Part shown: positions 22,002-32,024 of the stretch, piece by piece
Layout: every line of letters starts with the position of its first letter
Numbering within the stretch: the stretch's first letter is position 1
Assembly: GCF_018991925.1 (NCBI RefSeq)
Contig: NW_024737068.1
Location: forward strand, 3,497,910 to 3,561,909
Length of the DNA: 64,000 nucleotides
Source: Homarus americanus
Taxonomy: Eukaryota > Arthropoda > Malacostraca > Decapoda > Nephropidae
Direction of reading: 5' to 3'
The notes under the pieces: generated by a model
The model's database searches: none
Seen by the model: only the letters and a program-made list of their open reading frames with translations
Told to the model about the DNA's origin: nothing
Position numbers and translations under genes: made by a program

Positions 22002-22652
22002 TCCCGCTACCTCTGGTCCTCTTATTGAGAATTATTTTCAGCTCTGGTTAGGTCTCAAAGTTTATTCGATGAACCACCGCTCACTGACTGTATTTGCATT
22101 CGTTGGTGTGGCTCGCTGCTTGTATGTATGTTTGACAATAGTAGGTCACTGTTGGTTGCTTATGGTGTTACAAACGACACTTCACTGTCGGTTACTTACG
22201 GTGTTACAAGTGAATCACTGCAGGTTGTTCCGGTGTCACAAATTGGGGTGATATTAATTTAATCACACTTACCTCGTAATTCGCTAAGTTGGTTATTTGT
22301 TAACTCAAACTCGGTCAGCTGCCCGTTATGATCACTGGTGCATAAACGTATAATCACTGGGAGGGTGGGTTTGCCTCACTGGGTGCGTGGGCAGGCTTGT
22401 TACAAACAAACGCACACAGCACCGTACGCATGAACCGAAAACTTTATGACAACCCCTCAGATATTTATACACTTCATTCAAACACACGACACTGTCTCCC
22501 ACGCCGATGTCCCCACCCACTGTGGGCAGGTGGCTTATTGACGATCTACGTTGTTCCACGCTGAACTCCTGGCGTTGGTGACGTGTCCTGTGGTCCTTTT
22601 TTCTCCTGGTAGTTGAGTATTCCCTTCGATGCCCTCCCGCATTTGTTTTGAC
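22002..22652 (-). other. PaoB 5' leader
   Basis: About 650 bases between the 5' LTR and gag. It contains imperfect repeats of a GTTACAA...CACTG phrase (22090-22240). A primer site is not obvious: the minus strand next to the LTR reads GTCAAAACAAATGCGGGAGG. Confidence 0.6.
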
Positions 22653-23602
22653 TGTAAACGCCTTAGTTAAGGACGTTCAGGTGACGGGCAAGTCGAAGGG
22701 AATGATTGAAACCCGTCTTTTGACGCATTCAATATTTATTGATGTGGTCAAAACCTGCAGACAACAAGGCGTTCATTAGTATTACATGGTGATCCTTCTG
22801 ATACATAATTAGTTAGTCTCACACAATTTATCTAAATTATAATTGATTATTGAGCATAATGACAAGATACAAAGTTCATAACTCTATTAATCTTAGCTAC
22901 ACTTCATTCCGCGTTGTCTTATTGCTCCAGATAAGACAGGAACGAGTGGGCATAATTAGTCCACAATATTTCAGTACTGAGGGGTATGTCATCACTTTGG
23001 CTGTACTTACAAGTGCGGGTCAATGCGAACCAGTATGGTGTTCCAAGGGAAGATAGTTCTGTGGAAATTGTTTCAGTACAAAACTCGGCCAGGATTGGTA
23101 GTTGTTGTTCACCACTGCTAGTAGAGTGTTGATCCTCACAGCATCACTTGAGGGGGCAGCCTCCTGGAGTCCAGGTGGCCACACCGCCTTTTAAACCATA
23201 CATTAGCAGAGTCATGATCTCTTCTCCGTAAACACCGCCCACCCCCTAATCTTTGTTGGGAAAGGCAGCAAAGACGTCAGCACTGACGCCAGCGGTGAAA
23301 ACACTCCCGGCGATGCTAGCACTTACGCCAGTGGCGATGACACTCCCGGCGGTAAACACCGCTACCCCCCGAGCCAGCTGCCACATCTGTCGAGGCAACA
23401 GGTCGTGTGTGGGGGATCACTCGAGAGGGCGATCTGTGTCATGAGATCCATGACGCCTCTCAGCGCTCACGCCAGTGGTGATGACACTCCGGTGGTAATC
23501 ACCGCACCCCCAGTCGCTACATCTGGTGTGGTAACAGGCCGCGTGTGGGGTGGGGGAGGCACATGGTTGTTGACACCAACGATAAAGCCAGCGGCGATCA
23601 CA
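22653..23602 (-). repeat. PaoB 5' LTR
   Basis: 950 bp, TGTAAACGCC to GCGGCGATCACA. It lacks the ~163-bp internal duplication of the 3' LTR. Divergence between the LTRs is visible throughout, so PaoB is clearly older than the GypC insertion it carries. Confidence 0.92.
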
Positions 23603-23905
23603 ATTACAATTGCACAGCCTGTTCTACCTGTGTTTGTCTACACAGAACCATCAGTAAAAGCATAACATTCACTTGATTTAATACTCTCTATGTGTGTGTT
23701 AATAGTTTCTAGTGTGACACATCTCACCACATCAGTGTTTAACATTTGCTTACTACCAACAGGAGTGTAATTAATACGAATTGATATATCCAGCCAAGGA
23801 GGAATGGCATTAATAGGTTCGTCTGGGGTGATTGAGACATTTAGTTTCAAGAGATCTGCAACACTTTTATGAAGCCACGCCCCAAAGAGAGTCTTTTGTG
23901 GAAGG
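23603..23905 (-). pseudogene. LineI linker and first part of RNase H
   Basis: Begins with the right ATTAC (23603-23607) and ends with the left GAAGG (23901-23905). The minus strand encodes KTLFGAWLHKSVADLL, then the start of RNase H with ECYAFTDGSV (first catalytic Asp), followed by an in-frame TAG. The residues TGRTGCAIVI then lead across the BEL/Pao insertion into the frame at 9616. Confidence 0.85.
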
Positions 23906-24200
23906 TGTAGGTTATGTAGGTTATGTATATAAGCTACTGTGCCGAGTAGCAACCCTGTACATAAGCTACTGTGCCGAGTAGCATTTATATATATTATCAC
24001 GTGGCAACACTGCACGTGTTATGTGGCAACATTGCCCCGAGGCTGCCATATGGCAAGGCAGCCTCAGTCTGACTGTGTGAGCCGCGCATGGCACACAGCG
24101 TCACCACTTGTATTTCTCTCATCCACAATAAACGGACTCAGTGTTACTCAGTGTTTCCCTAGCCATCACTGCATTCTTCAGGGCACACTAGTAACCTTCA
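23906..24200 (+). repeat. GagD 5' LTR
   Basis: Runs TGTAGGTTATGTAGG to GTAACCTTCA. It holds two copies of a GCTACTGTGCCGAGTAGC hairpin unit and an inverted repeat GAGGCTGCC/GGCAGCCTC. An extra GTAGGTTAT-type step makes it about 10 bp longer than the 3' LTR. AATAAACGGACTCAG near 24129 is a plausible polyadenylation signal region. Confidence 0.93.
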
Positions 24201-24215
24201 TGGCGCAGTGTCTAG
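24201..24215 (+). promoter_or_regulatory. Primer-binding site (GagD)
   Basis: TGGCGCAGTGTCTAG directly follows the LTR. The first ten bases equal those of GypC. Confidence 0.8.
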
Positions 24216-24686
24216 GATGTGTGGACTTACAAAGTGTGTGAACAATGCCGACAGTTACGTCTGCCGGTGATGCGCGTCGACTCGGTGTGTTGTGTTGTGT
24301 TGCGCTGTGTTTCGCCGCGATGTGCAGTGTTGCTCCGTCACAGTGCGTTTTAGTGACGGTGGCAGTGTTAGTGTCAGTGTATTAGTGTGTGTCTAGAGCT
24401 GAGTTGTGCATTGGCCTGTTTTTTTGTGGTACCCACGGAGCACGCAGGCGCACATCCTTCTCGTGCGACATCCGGGGGACACTGACGGTCTTGCCGGACC
24501 ACGCAGCTGTCCACGCTCCCTCCGCTCTCTCAGACACACACGCACGCACGCACGCACTCACTCACTCACGGACAGTACAGTGGACTAGAGGCGTTATATC
24601 TGCGCTGTTTATGTCATATATATGTGGTTCGAGCTGTTGAGGCGCCACTTTATATATTAAACAGTGCAGTCCACGAACACACAAAG
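24216..24686 (+). other. GagD 5' leader
   Basis: About 470 bases of GT-rich then CA/CGCACG-rich sequence (CGCACGCACGCACTCACTC near 24541-24567). I see no separate coding region. Confidence 0.6.
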
Positions 24687-26495
24687 ATGGGAGATAAGAA
24701 GGGACAACGTCAAGATGGGAGACACGACTCCCCACCACCTTCCCCTCCACCCGGCGCAGACTCTCATCCTCCACCTCCTGTGACGGACATCGCCACAATT
24801 CTGAGGTGGATGGACGACCGGGACGAGCGACGTAGAGAAATGGATTTTCAGAGGGAGGAGACACGGAGAGAAGAGGAAAAGTTGCGTTTTGAGGCACTAT
24901 TGGCGACCCTGGCGCTAACCCACCCTCCCTCACTCGCAGGTAGCGCGCTTCAAGGCACCAGTACACTCCCTCCTCCACCACACCAGCGTCCTCCAGCTCC
25001 CAAGGCATCTGTTCAACCCCCACCCGCCCTCTCACCAGACGTCACGTTTCAGCTTTTTCGTGAGTGGTGGCGGCGTTGGACAGATTACTCCACGATGGTG
25101 GACCTGGACAGCATGCCTCCAAACAAACAGCTCATCCAACTGCGGATGTGTTTGTCTCTGGAGACCCAGAGAGTTTTGGAGCACACGTTGCACGTGCCTC
25201 CCGACTCTACCTCTTCAGTGACGGATGTGCTCGACCTTTTACAGGAGCACGTTAAGGGTCGGAACAACGAGGCTTTGCGTCGCCGTGCCTTCACCAGCTG
25301 CAAGCAGGCGGAGAACGAATCCTTTGACGACTTTTTTGTACGTTTGAAGAGTTTGTCAGAGGAGATCGACGTCTGCAAGGCGCACAGCCGGGAATGTGAG
25401 GAAGCCTGGATCAAGCACGGGATCTTGACAGGTGTCAGGCACGAAGAGTTGATGCAGCGACTCATCCCCCTGGACGCTTCCTCCACACTCCAGGTGGTAG
25501 TGACTGAATGTCGGTCATACGAGGCCACCAAGTCCGCCACCTCTGCCTTATGGGCCCCTCCTGCTGTGAGAGCTATTTCACAATACAAGAAGGATAAGAA
25601 GGCGGCCAACAACGCGAAGGCTGCCACACGTTCTTCCACGCCTCCGCCTAGTGCTTCCTGTGGCAGCTGTGGAAAGCAGCACAGCCCCAAGACTTGCCCG
25701 GCCGCCGACGCACTGTGTCGTGGATTTGACCGTAAGGGCCACTGGTCTAACACAGACAGGTGCCCTGCACGAGGCCACAAGTGTCAGGCCTGCGGTCGCT
25801 ATGGACACTACGACAAGTGCTGCCGCCAACCCAAGCCCAAAAGCCCGAGACGAGGAGGAAAGCAGCGCACTTCCCTCGGGGTGGTTCGCACACAGCCCCC
25901 TCCAGATGGCCCACGCAGCCCCAAGCAGCAGCGGAGTCACATCAGGAGGGTGGAATCGACCACACGCCCCAGGGCTACCCCTGCCCAGACCCTGTATGGT
26001 CACCCTCTCCGCTCTTGCGTTCCTACACACGCCAAGGCCTTTGCGAAGGACGGGCAGACCAAAGCTGAGAGCTGTGACCGCCGCGCCGCTTCACGTGCCC
26101 AGGACGCCAAGGCTCGGTATGACGACCGTGCCCGCCCTCTTCAGCCGCTGGAGATTGGTGCCCTTGTCCGCGTCCAGGACCCGACGACGACACGTCGGCA
26201 CAAGGTGGGCATAGTGATGGGCGTCGGCCGGTCGCGGGACTACAAGGTCAGGATGCCGAGTGGCCGTGTCTGGTGGAGGAACCGCCGCTTCCTCCGGCCA
26301 GTCCCACCCCCTGCTGCTGGCCCCCTGACCGAAGACGAGTCACCTACACCTCACGAGGATCCGCCCCACAGTGCACCTCACGAGGATCCGCCCCACAGTG
26401 CACCTCGACGCTCGGAGCGACTTAGGACTAAGAAGTCCGCTCAAGACAAAGACTATGAGCGTGAGGGGGGAGGGAGATGTAGGTTATGTATATAA
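24687..26495 (+). CDS. Gag-integrase-tail fusion protein (GagD)
   Basis: 602 codons from ATG 24687 (AAAGATGG context) to a stop at 26493-26495 inside the 3' LTR. N-terminus: proline-rich, then a charged helix (DERRREMDFQREETRREEE). Gag core: FREWWRRWTDYSTMV and LIQLRMCLSLETQRVLEHTL. Zinc knuckles: CGSCGKQHSPKTC, CRGFDRKGHW (its second Cys replaced by Phe) and CQACGRYGHYDKCC. At about residue 430 (near 25975) it switches in frame to the integrase tail, AQTLYGHPLRSCVPTHAK, ending with RVWWRNRRFLRP. A short EDPPHSAPH repeat follows. The missing middle is about 3 kb in GypC. An intact frame in a copy without enzymes suggests the protein may still serve packaging while enzymes come from a partner element; that role is inference. 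Confidence 0.9.
   Translation: MGDKKGQRQDGRHDSPPPSPPPGADSHPPPPVTDIATILRWMDDRDERRREMDFQREETRREEEKLRFEALLATLALTHPPSLAGSALQGTSTLPPPPHQRPPAPKASVQPPPALSPDVTFQLFREWWRRWTDYSTMVDLDSMPPNKQLIQLRMCLSLETQRVLEHTLHVPPDSTSSVTDVLDLLQEHVKGRNNEALRRRAFTSCKQAENESFDDFFVRLKSLSEEIDVCKAHSRECEEAWIKHGILTGVRHEELMQRLIPLDASSTLQVVVTECRSYEATKSATSALWAPPAVRAISQYKKDKKAANNAKAATRSSTPPPSASCGSCGKQHSPKTCPAADALCRGFDRKGHWSNTDRCPARGHKCQACGRYGHYDKCCRQPKPKSPRRGGKQRTSLGVVRTQPPPDGPRSPKQQRSHIRRVESTTRPRATPAQTLYGHPLRSCVPTHAKAFAKDGQTKAESCDRRAASRAQDAKARYDDRARPLQPLEIGALVRVQDPTTTRRHKVGIVMGVGRSRDYKVRMPSGRVWWRNRRFLRPVPPPAAGPLTEDESPTPHEDPPHSAPHEDPPHSAPRRSERLRTKKSAQDKDYEREGGGRCRLCI
26465..26477 (+). promoter_or_regulatory. Polypurine tract (GagD)
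   Basis: GGGGGGAGGGAGA abuts the 3' LTR and overlaps the end of the coding frame. It is one base different from the GypC tract. Confidence 0.85.
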
Positions 26496-26762
26496 GCTAC
26501 TGTGCCGAGTAGCAACCTTGTATATAAGCTACTGTGCCGAGTAGCATTTATATATATTATCACGTGGCAACACTGCACGTGTTATGTGGCAACATTGCCC
26601 CGAGGCTGCCATATGGCAAGGCGCCTCAGTCTGACTGCGTGAGCTGTGCATGGCACACAGCGTCACCACTTGTATCTCTATCATCCACAATAAACGAACT
26701 CGGTGTTACTCAGTGTTACCCTAGCCATCACTGCATTCTTCAGGGCACACTAGTAACCTTCA
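26478..26762 (+). repeat. GagD 3' LTR
   Basis: 285 bp, TGTAGGTTATGTATATAAG to GTAACCTTCA, followed directly by GAAGG. The GAGGCTGCC/GGCAGCCTC inverted repeat is broken here by a 2-base loss. Confidence 0.93.
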
Positions 26763-26767
26763 GAAGG
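26763..26767. other. Target-site duplication GAAGG, right copy
   Basis: Matches 23901-23905. With one copy kept, the LineI frame runs on from NPDYLAN into the KTLFGAWLH segment. Confidence 0.9.
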
Positions 26768-28430
26768 TTGGCGAGATAGTCGGGATTACATAGATAGAAC
26801 ATCAACTCAGTTTGAGCTGTAGTTTGGGAACCACTGTTCTTCGAAACTTTGACACAAAACATGGTATTAAGTAGAGCTATCCTCTCAGATCTGGAGGGTA
26901 GTCCGAGCTCTTTCCTCATGTTTATAATTCTGGTTGATTTTGGGCAACCTAGAATGATGCATATGGCTTCATTTTGCACTACCTCAAGGCTGCTGAGTTG
27001 CTTAGGCAGAATAGTCACAAGATGGAGAGCATGATAGTCAACTACAGAACGAATGAAGTGAAGATAGAAAGTATGAGCATAGGTGATGTTAATTCCATAG
27101 CCCTTGCCAACAAGGGCTCTGAGGGGTTTAATGCACTGCATTAGTTTGGCACGAAGGTTGCCGACAAAGTTTGCATCATTCACACAAATTCCAAGATATT
27201 TATAGGAGCTACATAGTTCCAAGGGCATGCTGTTAATGTTAAAGTCAGGAGGCAGAGGGTGAGCAGGACGAGGATTGAGGACCCTCGTCATGTCAACAGA
27301 TATTATGAGACCACATTCAACAGTTCTCCGAGCATATACATCCAGCAAGGCTTGGAGCCTGAGTTTGGTTTGTGTGATAATGCAGATATCATCAGCATAG
27401 CATATTACGGCTTCGTTTGGCTGAACTGGAATGTCAGCAATAAGATTGTGCATCAGTATATTAAAGAGCATAGGACTTAACACTCCTCCCTGAGGTGTAC
27501 CAAGCTCAAATGATCTCATTCTGGTACTTTTAACTCCCCTAAACAGAACACTGGTATACCTGTTGGACAGATAACCCTTTATCCATGTCAGGAGGCTACC
27601 TTGGATGCCAAAATTAGCTAGTTGCTCAAGTATAATGTCTCTATTAGCTACATCAAAGGCTGATTTAAGGTCTATGAAGGCTGTTTGCGTCTTATCTTTT
27701 GAGTGAACAAGATATTCTGCAAAGCATGTCTGTGTGCTACGCCCGGGCATGAACCCGTACAGATTAGGGGCGAGTTTGTCTTTGACTTGAAACATGAGAC
27801 GGTTTAGAACAACTCTTTCAAGGACTTTACACATACAGGATGTGAGTGAAAATGGCCTGAAGTTTGGAGAATTAGCTTTAGGGATTGGAACTATGTTTCC
27901 ATGAGTCCATGTCTTAGGCAGAATACCCTGTGTGAGGCTTATTTGATACAGGTCAAGCAGTGGATGGTTAGGGATCTCATTCAACAATCTCAGGGTGTTA
28001 TAGGTTATGCCATCCTCACCAGGGGAGGATGACTCACCTTTCATTAGTGCTGTTGTTAGTTCGTGGTGCGTTATAGGAAATTGGTTGGTAAGGTCTGGTG
28101 AAGAACAGGCTATTTCAAATTGAAACCCCTATTAATGTGTGTGGTGTTAAGATATTGCTGTATGTCAGGAGGCAGGGAAGTGATTTGTGACACACTAGAC
28201 CATTGGTCTAATAGCATGTCAGCATATTCAGCAGGGCTGTGATGAAGCTGGACTGGGGTGGGTGACTTGGTAATGGCTCTAATTTTGTTCCACACTTCTG
28301 CTAGAGTGGTTGTTCTATTATTCCCCTGTAAGAATTGTTCCCAATAGGTGTTTCTCACCTGACCTTTGAGTTCACGAAATTCTCTGTTAGCTTTGAGGAA
28401 TGCCAAGAGGTTATCACCAGTTTTATTTTG
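26768..28430 (-). pseudogene. LineI reverse transcriptase
   Basis: The N-terminal linker (NREFRELKGQVRNTYWEQFL, 28406-28110) leads to RT proper in the frame from 28044. Motifs in order: SSSPGEDGITYN; IVPIPKANSPNFRPFSLTSC; LYGFMPGRSTQTC; TAFIDLKSAFDVANR (first catalytic Asp); ELGTPQGGVLSPMLFN; and CYADDICIIT (the YADD active site). A thumb region and SSYKYLGICV follow. An in-frame TAG at about 28431 and a frameshift near 28110 interrupt it. It primes on nicked target DNA in intact relatives. Confidence 0.92.
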
Positions 28431-29291
28431 CTAATAAGTGTTGGCAAGCTGTTCTACATTCTCTCCTTCTTTGCTGAGGATGGGGTCATGTGTCCACAGA
28501 GGTGGTTTAGTGCTGCCCCCCTTCCTCCTTGACTTAACCCAGGTGGTATAGTATGTGGTAATGACATTTACAAGATCACAGCAAAATTCATCCACTGACC
28601 CAGGTGTATATCCAGCATACCATCCTTGGACGTAGGCCTTGAAGTGCAATTTAAGATTATCTGGGATGTTAATTCTGAGCTTGGGATGGGGTTCACACTT
28701 GACATCAGCAACAGTGTATTCAGTAAGTATTGCATAATGATCACTGACTAGGTGGTCTGAGATGACCTTAGCCTTGACATTACTGTCTACTAGGTTATAC
28801 CCAATCACATAATCAAGTCTGCCCCCCATCAGATGTGTCACTTTGTTTGTGTCGTATACAGTGATATTATGATTATTGATGTAATTCACGAACACCCTGC
28901 CATTAGAGTTACACTGGACATCACCGAGGACAGTGTGACGAGAGTTAAAGTCACCCATACACAGCATAGCATTGCTACCTGATGGCTTTGGTAACACGTC
29001 ATCTCGCAGTTCATTACACCGAACATAGATGTTATACAGCGAAAGTTGACTGTTTGCTGTCTTTACTGAAAATTGTTGATAGTGAATACTTTCATCATTG
29101 TGAGTTTTAATCCATTTACAGGCCAGACCATTCTTTACATAAGTGAGCAGGCCACTTCCTGCTCCTGGGTGCAACATTCTTCTGGGTGCTGGACGTGTAA
29201 GGTTCTTGTAAACCAATTACATCAATGTTAAAAACTTTAACAAACCATTGTAGGTCATTAATTCTGCGGTTAACACTACGGATGTTTCATG
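28431..29291 (-). pseudogene. LineI apurinic-like endonuclease
   Basis: EEP-fold endonuclease. The N-terminus (NIRSVNRRINDLQWFVKVF, then GLQEPYTSS with the conserved Glu) lies in one frame at about 29290-29150 and the rest in the frame from 29216, so there is a frameshift near 29170. Later motifs: NIYVRCNEL, LCMGDFNSRHTVLG (Asp, Asn), GGRLDYVIG and VSDHYAILTEY (Ser-Asp-His). It nicks the genomic target in intact I-like LINEs. Confidence 0.9.
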
Positions 29292-29312
29292 AAACGAACC
29301 TAAGCGTTCGTG

Positions 29313-30816
29313 TTACTTTTTCCACCTTGAATTTAGCGTAGAGAGTCGCACGCTGGCTTCATAGATCAACCTGACCAATAAGCTGACCATTTCAAATTCT
29401 GTACCTCTGGATTTCCTGATAATGTTCTTCACAGCCCTTATTCCAGTAGGATTTCTATACGCGGGATCCTTCATCAGTCCCGCGAGTTCATCCCCCGTAA
29501 ACAATGGAAAATGTACAGAGTCATGGACAGTCTTCAGACCTGGGGCTATTATAGAGACCACGCTGGCAGTCTGGGGCTCATTCTCCCCATTCATGCTTCC
29601 ATCACTATCGGTCTCGCTCTGGCTACTCACCCTCAAGTTGGCATCATTATGAGAGGAGGCACCAGCTCCTTCAGAAGCTCTACTAACACTATCACTGTCA
29701 TTGTTCACTGGTACACTTACTTGGCAGGCTTTAACCTGATCTGCATTGGCTAACGAAGGAGAGTCACTGTGCCTGTTGACTTCAGGTGGTGGAGGCGATC
29801 CGGCCGAATTGGCATCACTGAGTGGGACTGCTATTGTGGATGGAGGCGGCCTTCCAGGACAACTGGGGTGCAAGGCAATCACACCGTCCTCCCTGGACCT
29901 GGGACACTACCCCCTGGGTGGGGAAGTGTTGCTGTTGATTTCAGGCGCTGGAGGCGATCCCGCAGTGTTGCTGTTGGCATCACTGAGTGGGACCGCTTTT
30001 GAGGGTGGAGGCGGTCTCCCAGGACAACCTGGGTGCCAGGCCGTCACACCCTCCTCCCTGCACGTGGAACACTGCCTCCTGGGTGGGAAGGTGTAGCTGT
30101 TGATTTCAGGCGTTGGAGGCGACCCGGTAGTGTTGGCGTTGGCGTCACTGAGTGTGACCGCTATTGTGGGTGGAGGCGGGCTACCAGGGCAACCTGGATG
30201 CCAGGCCGTCACACCCTTCTTCCTGCATCTGGCACACTGCCACTTAGGTGGGGAGTAGTGCTCTCTCCCCTCCTGAGAGGCACCTTCCTTGGTGGGGCAG
30301 CTCCTTGTGCTATGCATTCCTTGGCAGAAGCCGCAGGTGGCTGACTTGTGACAGTATTTCGCCACATGATTGACCCCGAAGCAGTTGTAGCACACCACAG
30401 GGGGAGGAGTCCACCGACTGATGTTACTAGGGGTACCGTACATGCTGCCAAAGAAGTGGTACTCCTCAGGAGGTGGTTCCTTCCTTTTCCAAACAATGAT
30501 AATCCTACTAAGTTGTGCACCATCCTTATAAAGTCTTCATGCTCTGTGGATGGCCTGAAGTGACAGAGCTCTACTTGGGGGGAATACCCTTGGGGAATTG
30601 GGTGACAAGGTATTCCTTCATTTTTTGGGGTAGAACAGGTTCATCTCGCTTAATGAGCTGTAGTGAGCCGACCTTTCCATCAATGAAGCGTTGGATAGCA
30701 TCCGTCTCCTCTCGGCCTACATAGACAAAACGAGGGGTGTTACCTGGCACGACAACATTCAGCTTAGTCGTGCCATAATCCTCATTCAGGGCAGTCAACC
30801 AATTAATCTTCATCAA
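29313..30816 (-). pseudogene. LineI ORF1 protein with zinc knuckles and tandem Cys modules
   Basis: Gag-like RNA-binding ORF1 in three frames. The first part (30816-30571) has LNVVVPGNTPRFVYVG, possibly a degenerate RNA-recognition fold. It continues with FRPSTEHEDFIRMV and then the zinc region: CYNCFGVNHVAKYC (CX2CX4HX4C) and CGFCQGMHSTRSC. Three proline-rich repeats of about 55 residues follow, each headed by a CARCRKKGVTAWHPGC-like motif (CX2CX8HX2C). The third has lost its second Cys and is preceded by an in-frame TAG near 29907. The C-terminal part is Ser/Asp-rich with FPLFTGDELAGLM. The start is not certain; MMKINWL near 30816 is the best candidate. Confidence 0.8.
29785..30250 (-). repeat. 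165-bp in-frame tandem repeat inside LineI ORF1
   Basis: Matching points CACTAC/CACTGC occur at 29905, 30070 and 30235, a spacing of 165 bp, or 55 codons. Shared phrases include TTGATTTCAGGCG, GGAGGCGA and AGGCCGTCACACC. The spacing keeps reading frame. Confidence 0.85.
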
Positions 30817-30839
30817 TTGGTTGCGTTCTCGGGGAAGGC

Positions 30840-31029
30840 AAGGCGCATGTAGTCAGCCCGGGGAGCAATGGGAGAGGTATTTGTAGTATCAATTATAGAT
30901 CTTTAGTTGACTCTGGTAAGTTGTCGTGCAGACGGTTTGCAACGCTTGACAAAAAGTCAACAACAACATCGACGATTCGTGAAAAAATCGACGATTAATA
31001 GAAGAGTTGACAATAGAAATGCTAGTGTG
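30840..31029. other. LineI 5' region or flank, no gene
   Basis: No coding motif. A short phrase, ATCGACGATT, occurs twice (about 30970 and 30988). The LINE 5' boundary is not resolved. Confidence 0.4.
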
Positions 31030-31220
31030 ACGCCGCTGGCTAACCATTACCCCGGACTACGATCGGCAAATTGATTAACATCCAGGTTCCCAATTACTGC
31101 TGGTTAGACAGAGGCAAATAGAGTAAAGAAACTTGCACATAATTTCACCTTGCCCGGGGATCGAACCCGAATTCGCTTGCTTGAGGGGCGAGCATGCTGA
31201 CCATTATACCACAGGTCGCT
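31030..31220 (-). mobile_element. tRNA-derived SINE candidate
   Basis: The minus strand at 31220-31150 carries an A-box, TGGTATAATGGTCAGCATG, and a B-box, GGGTTCGATCCC, with a T-stem of five pairs (TCGGG/CCCGG). The presumed acceptor halves (CGACCTG and GCAAGGT) do not pair, so it is not a functional tRNA gene. A non-tRNA body runs on to about 31030 (AATTGGGAACCTGG, GCCGATCG). The parent looks like a tRNA-Gly or tRNA-Glu type, not decided. Confidence 0.6.
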
Positions 31221-31952
31221 ATACACTTACTGTATAACACATGCTACAATATACACTACACACCTGTAACACATGCTACATACAGTAAATAAAAACATAT
31301 GTCTCACATCTACAACACGTAATAAACACTTGTAACATGCCTGCAGAGGATGAGCGAGAGGGTGAGAAGCAACACGGAGGAGACACACACGATAACGATG
31401 CCCACAACCACCTGTAGGCGGTCCACACACTGTAGCTCCCCGGGGCTCAACCTGTAGGTGGAAGAACACTGGCGTGAGGTCGCGCGTCATTAGATGAGAG
31501 AGAGAGAGAAAGAGAGAGAGAGGAATTCGTACTTCATGCCCAAAGAGAGAGGGAGGCCACTGTGCGTCATGATAAGATAAGAATAACTTAAGGATAATAC
31601 GTAGTCCATAATTTACGTCCGCATTTAGTTTTTTATTTTGTTTACCTAATTAATAAATTTCATATGATCATTAAATCTATATACTTATTTACATTACCAC
31701 TCCATTATTATACTGTTGCCATGAATGTAAACGCCAGCAGTCAACTTAAGAAAAATTATAAGTAAGGGAAGAATATTTATTTTTAGTCTTATGAAAATTC
31801 AATCCTATAAAATCATGAAATCTTTGACAAATTTTAAAATGCAAAATGCATAATCGGAAAAAAAGTTCCAGTAACTCCTAAGCAACAACGTCTATTTAAT
31901 ATATCGACAATATTATGATATATATTGACACAGATTAAGTGATCCTGAATAA
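31221..31952. other. No gene; short GA microsatellite
   Basis: Contains imperfect CACCTGTAACA phrases (31245-31290) and a GA-rich run at 31494-31522. The rest, 31560-31950, is AT-rich with nothing recognised. Confidence 0.5.
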
Positions 31953-32024
31953 TTTTGTTTGTTTGTGTGTTTGTGTGTATGTGTGTCCGCACGAGAATCT
32001 CGGAAAGTCCTTTACGGATCTGTA

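Larger units (their letters stand above)
9622..23602 (-). mobile_element. BEL/Pao LTR retrotransposon with a nested gypsy element (PaoB)
   Basis: Bounded by LTRs 9622-10720 and 22653-23602 (both TGTAAACGCC to a terminal ACA on the plus strand) and by ATTAC duplications. On the minus strand it encodes gag with zinc knuckles, aspartic protease, RT with YVDD, Pao-type RNase H and integrase with its C-terminal domain, in the standard BEL/Pao order. Removing the nested gypsy and its duplicated GTGGC leaves about 8.2 kb. Gag has one frameshift and pol has several in-frame stops, so the copy is decayed. Confidence 0.93.
23906..26762 (+). mobile_element. Gag-only LTR element with fused integrase tail (GagD)
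   Basis: 2857 bp with LTRs 23906-24200 and 26478-26762, GAAGG duplications at 23901-23905 and 26763-26767, a primer site, a polypurine tract and one uninterrupted 602-codon frame. Protease, RT, RNase H and the integrase core are missing; gag is joined in frame to the integrase C-terminus. Gag, primer site and polypurine tract resemble GypC, so it is probably a deletion derivative of a related gypsy family, comparable to the gag-coding non-autonomous class called TR-GAG. LTRs are nearly identical by eye apart from small indels, suggesting recent movement. Confidence 0.93.
8796..31020 (-). mobile_element. I-like LINE with RNase H, split by two LTR insertions (LineI)
   Basis: Read from right to left, a single non-LTR element holds ORF1 (30816-29313), endonuclease (to 28431), RT (to 26768), a linker (23900-23608), RNase H (crossing to 9616) and a C-terminal CCHC (stop at 8836-8838). 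The pieces join in frame once one copy of each target duplication and the BEL/Pao and gag-only insertions are removed. About 5.4 kb of element remains. RNase H is known from I, R1, LOA and related clades and not from Jockey, hence an I-like assignment. Stops and frameshifts show it is dead. The ends are approximate: the 5' end lies somewhere near 30840-31020 and the 3' end near 8796. Confidence 0.87.

Noticed and set aside
25085..26214. Other open frames overlapping the GagD gene
   Set aside because: Shadow frames of a GC-rich coding region; no motifs, whereas the 24687-26495 frame has zinc knuckles and the integrase tail.
31150..31220. Functional tRNA gene
   Set aside because: A- and B-boxes are good but the acceptor stem does not pair and the anticodon stem has a mismatch; a SINE head fits better.
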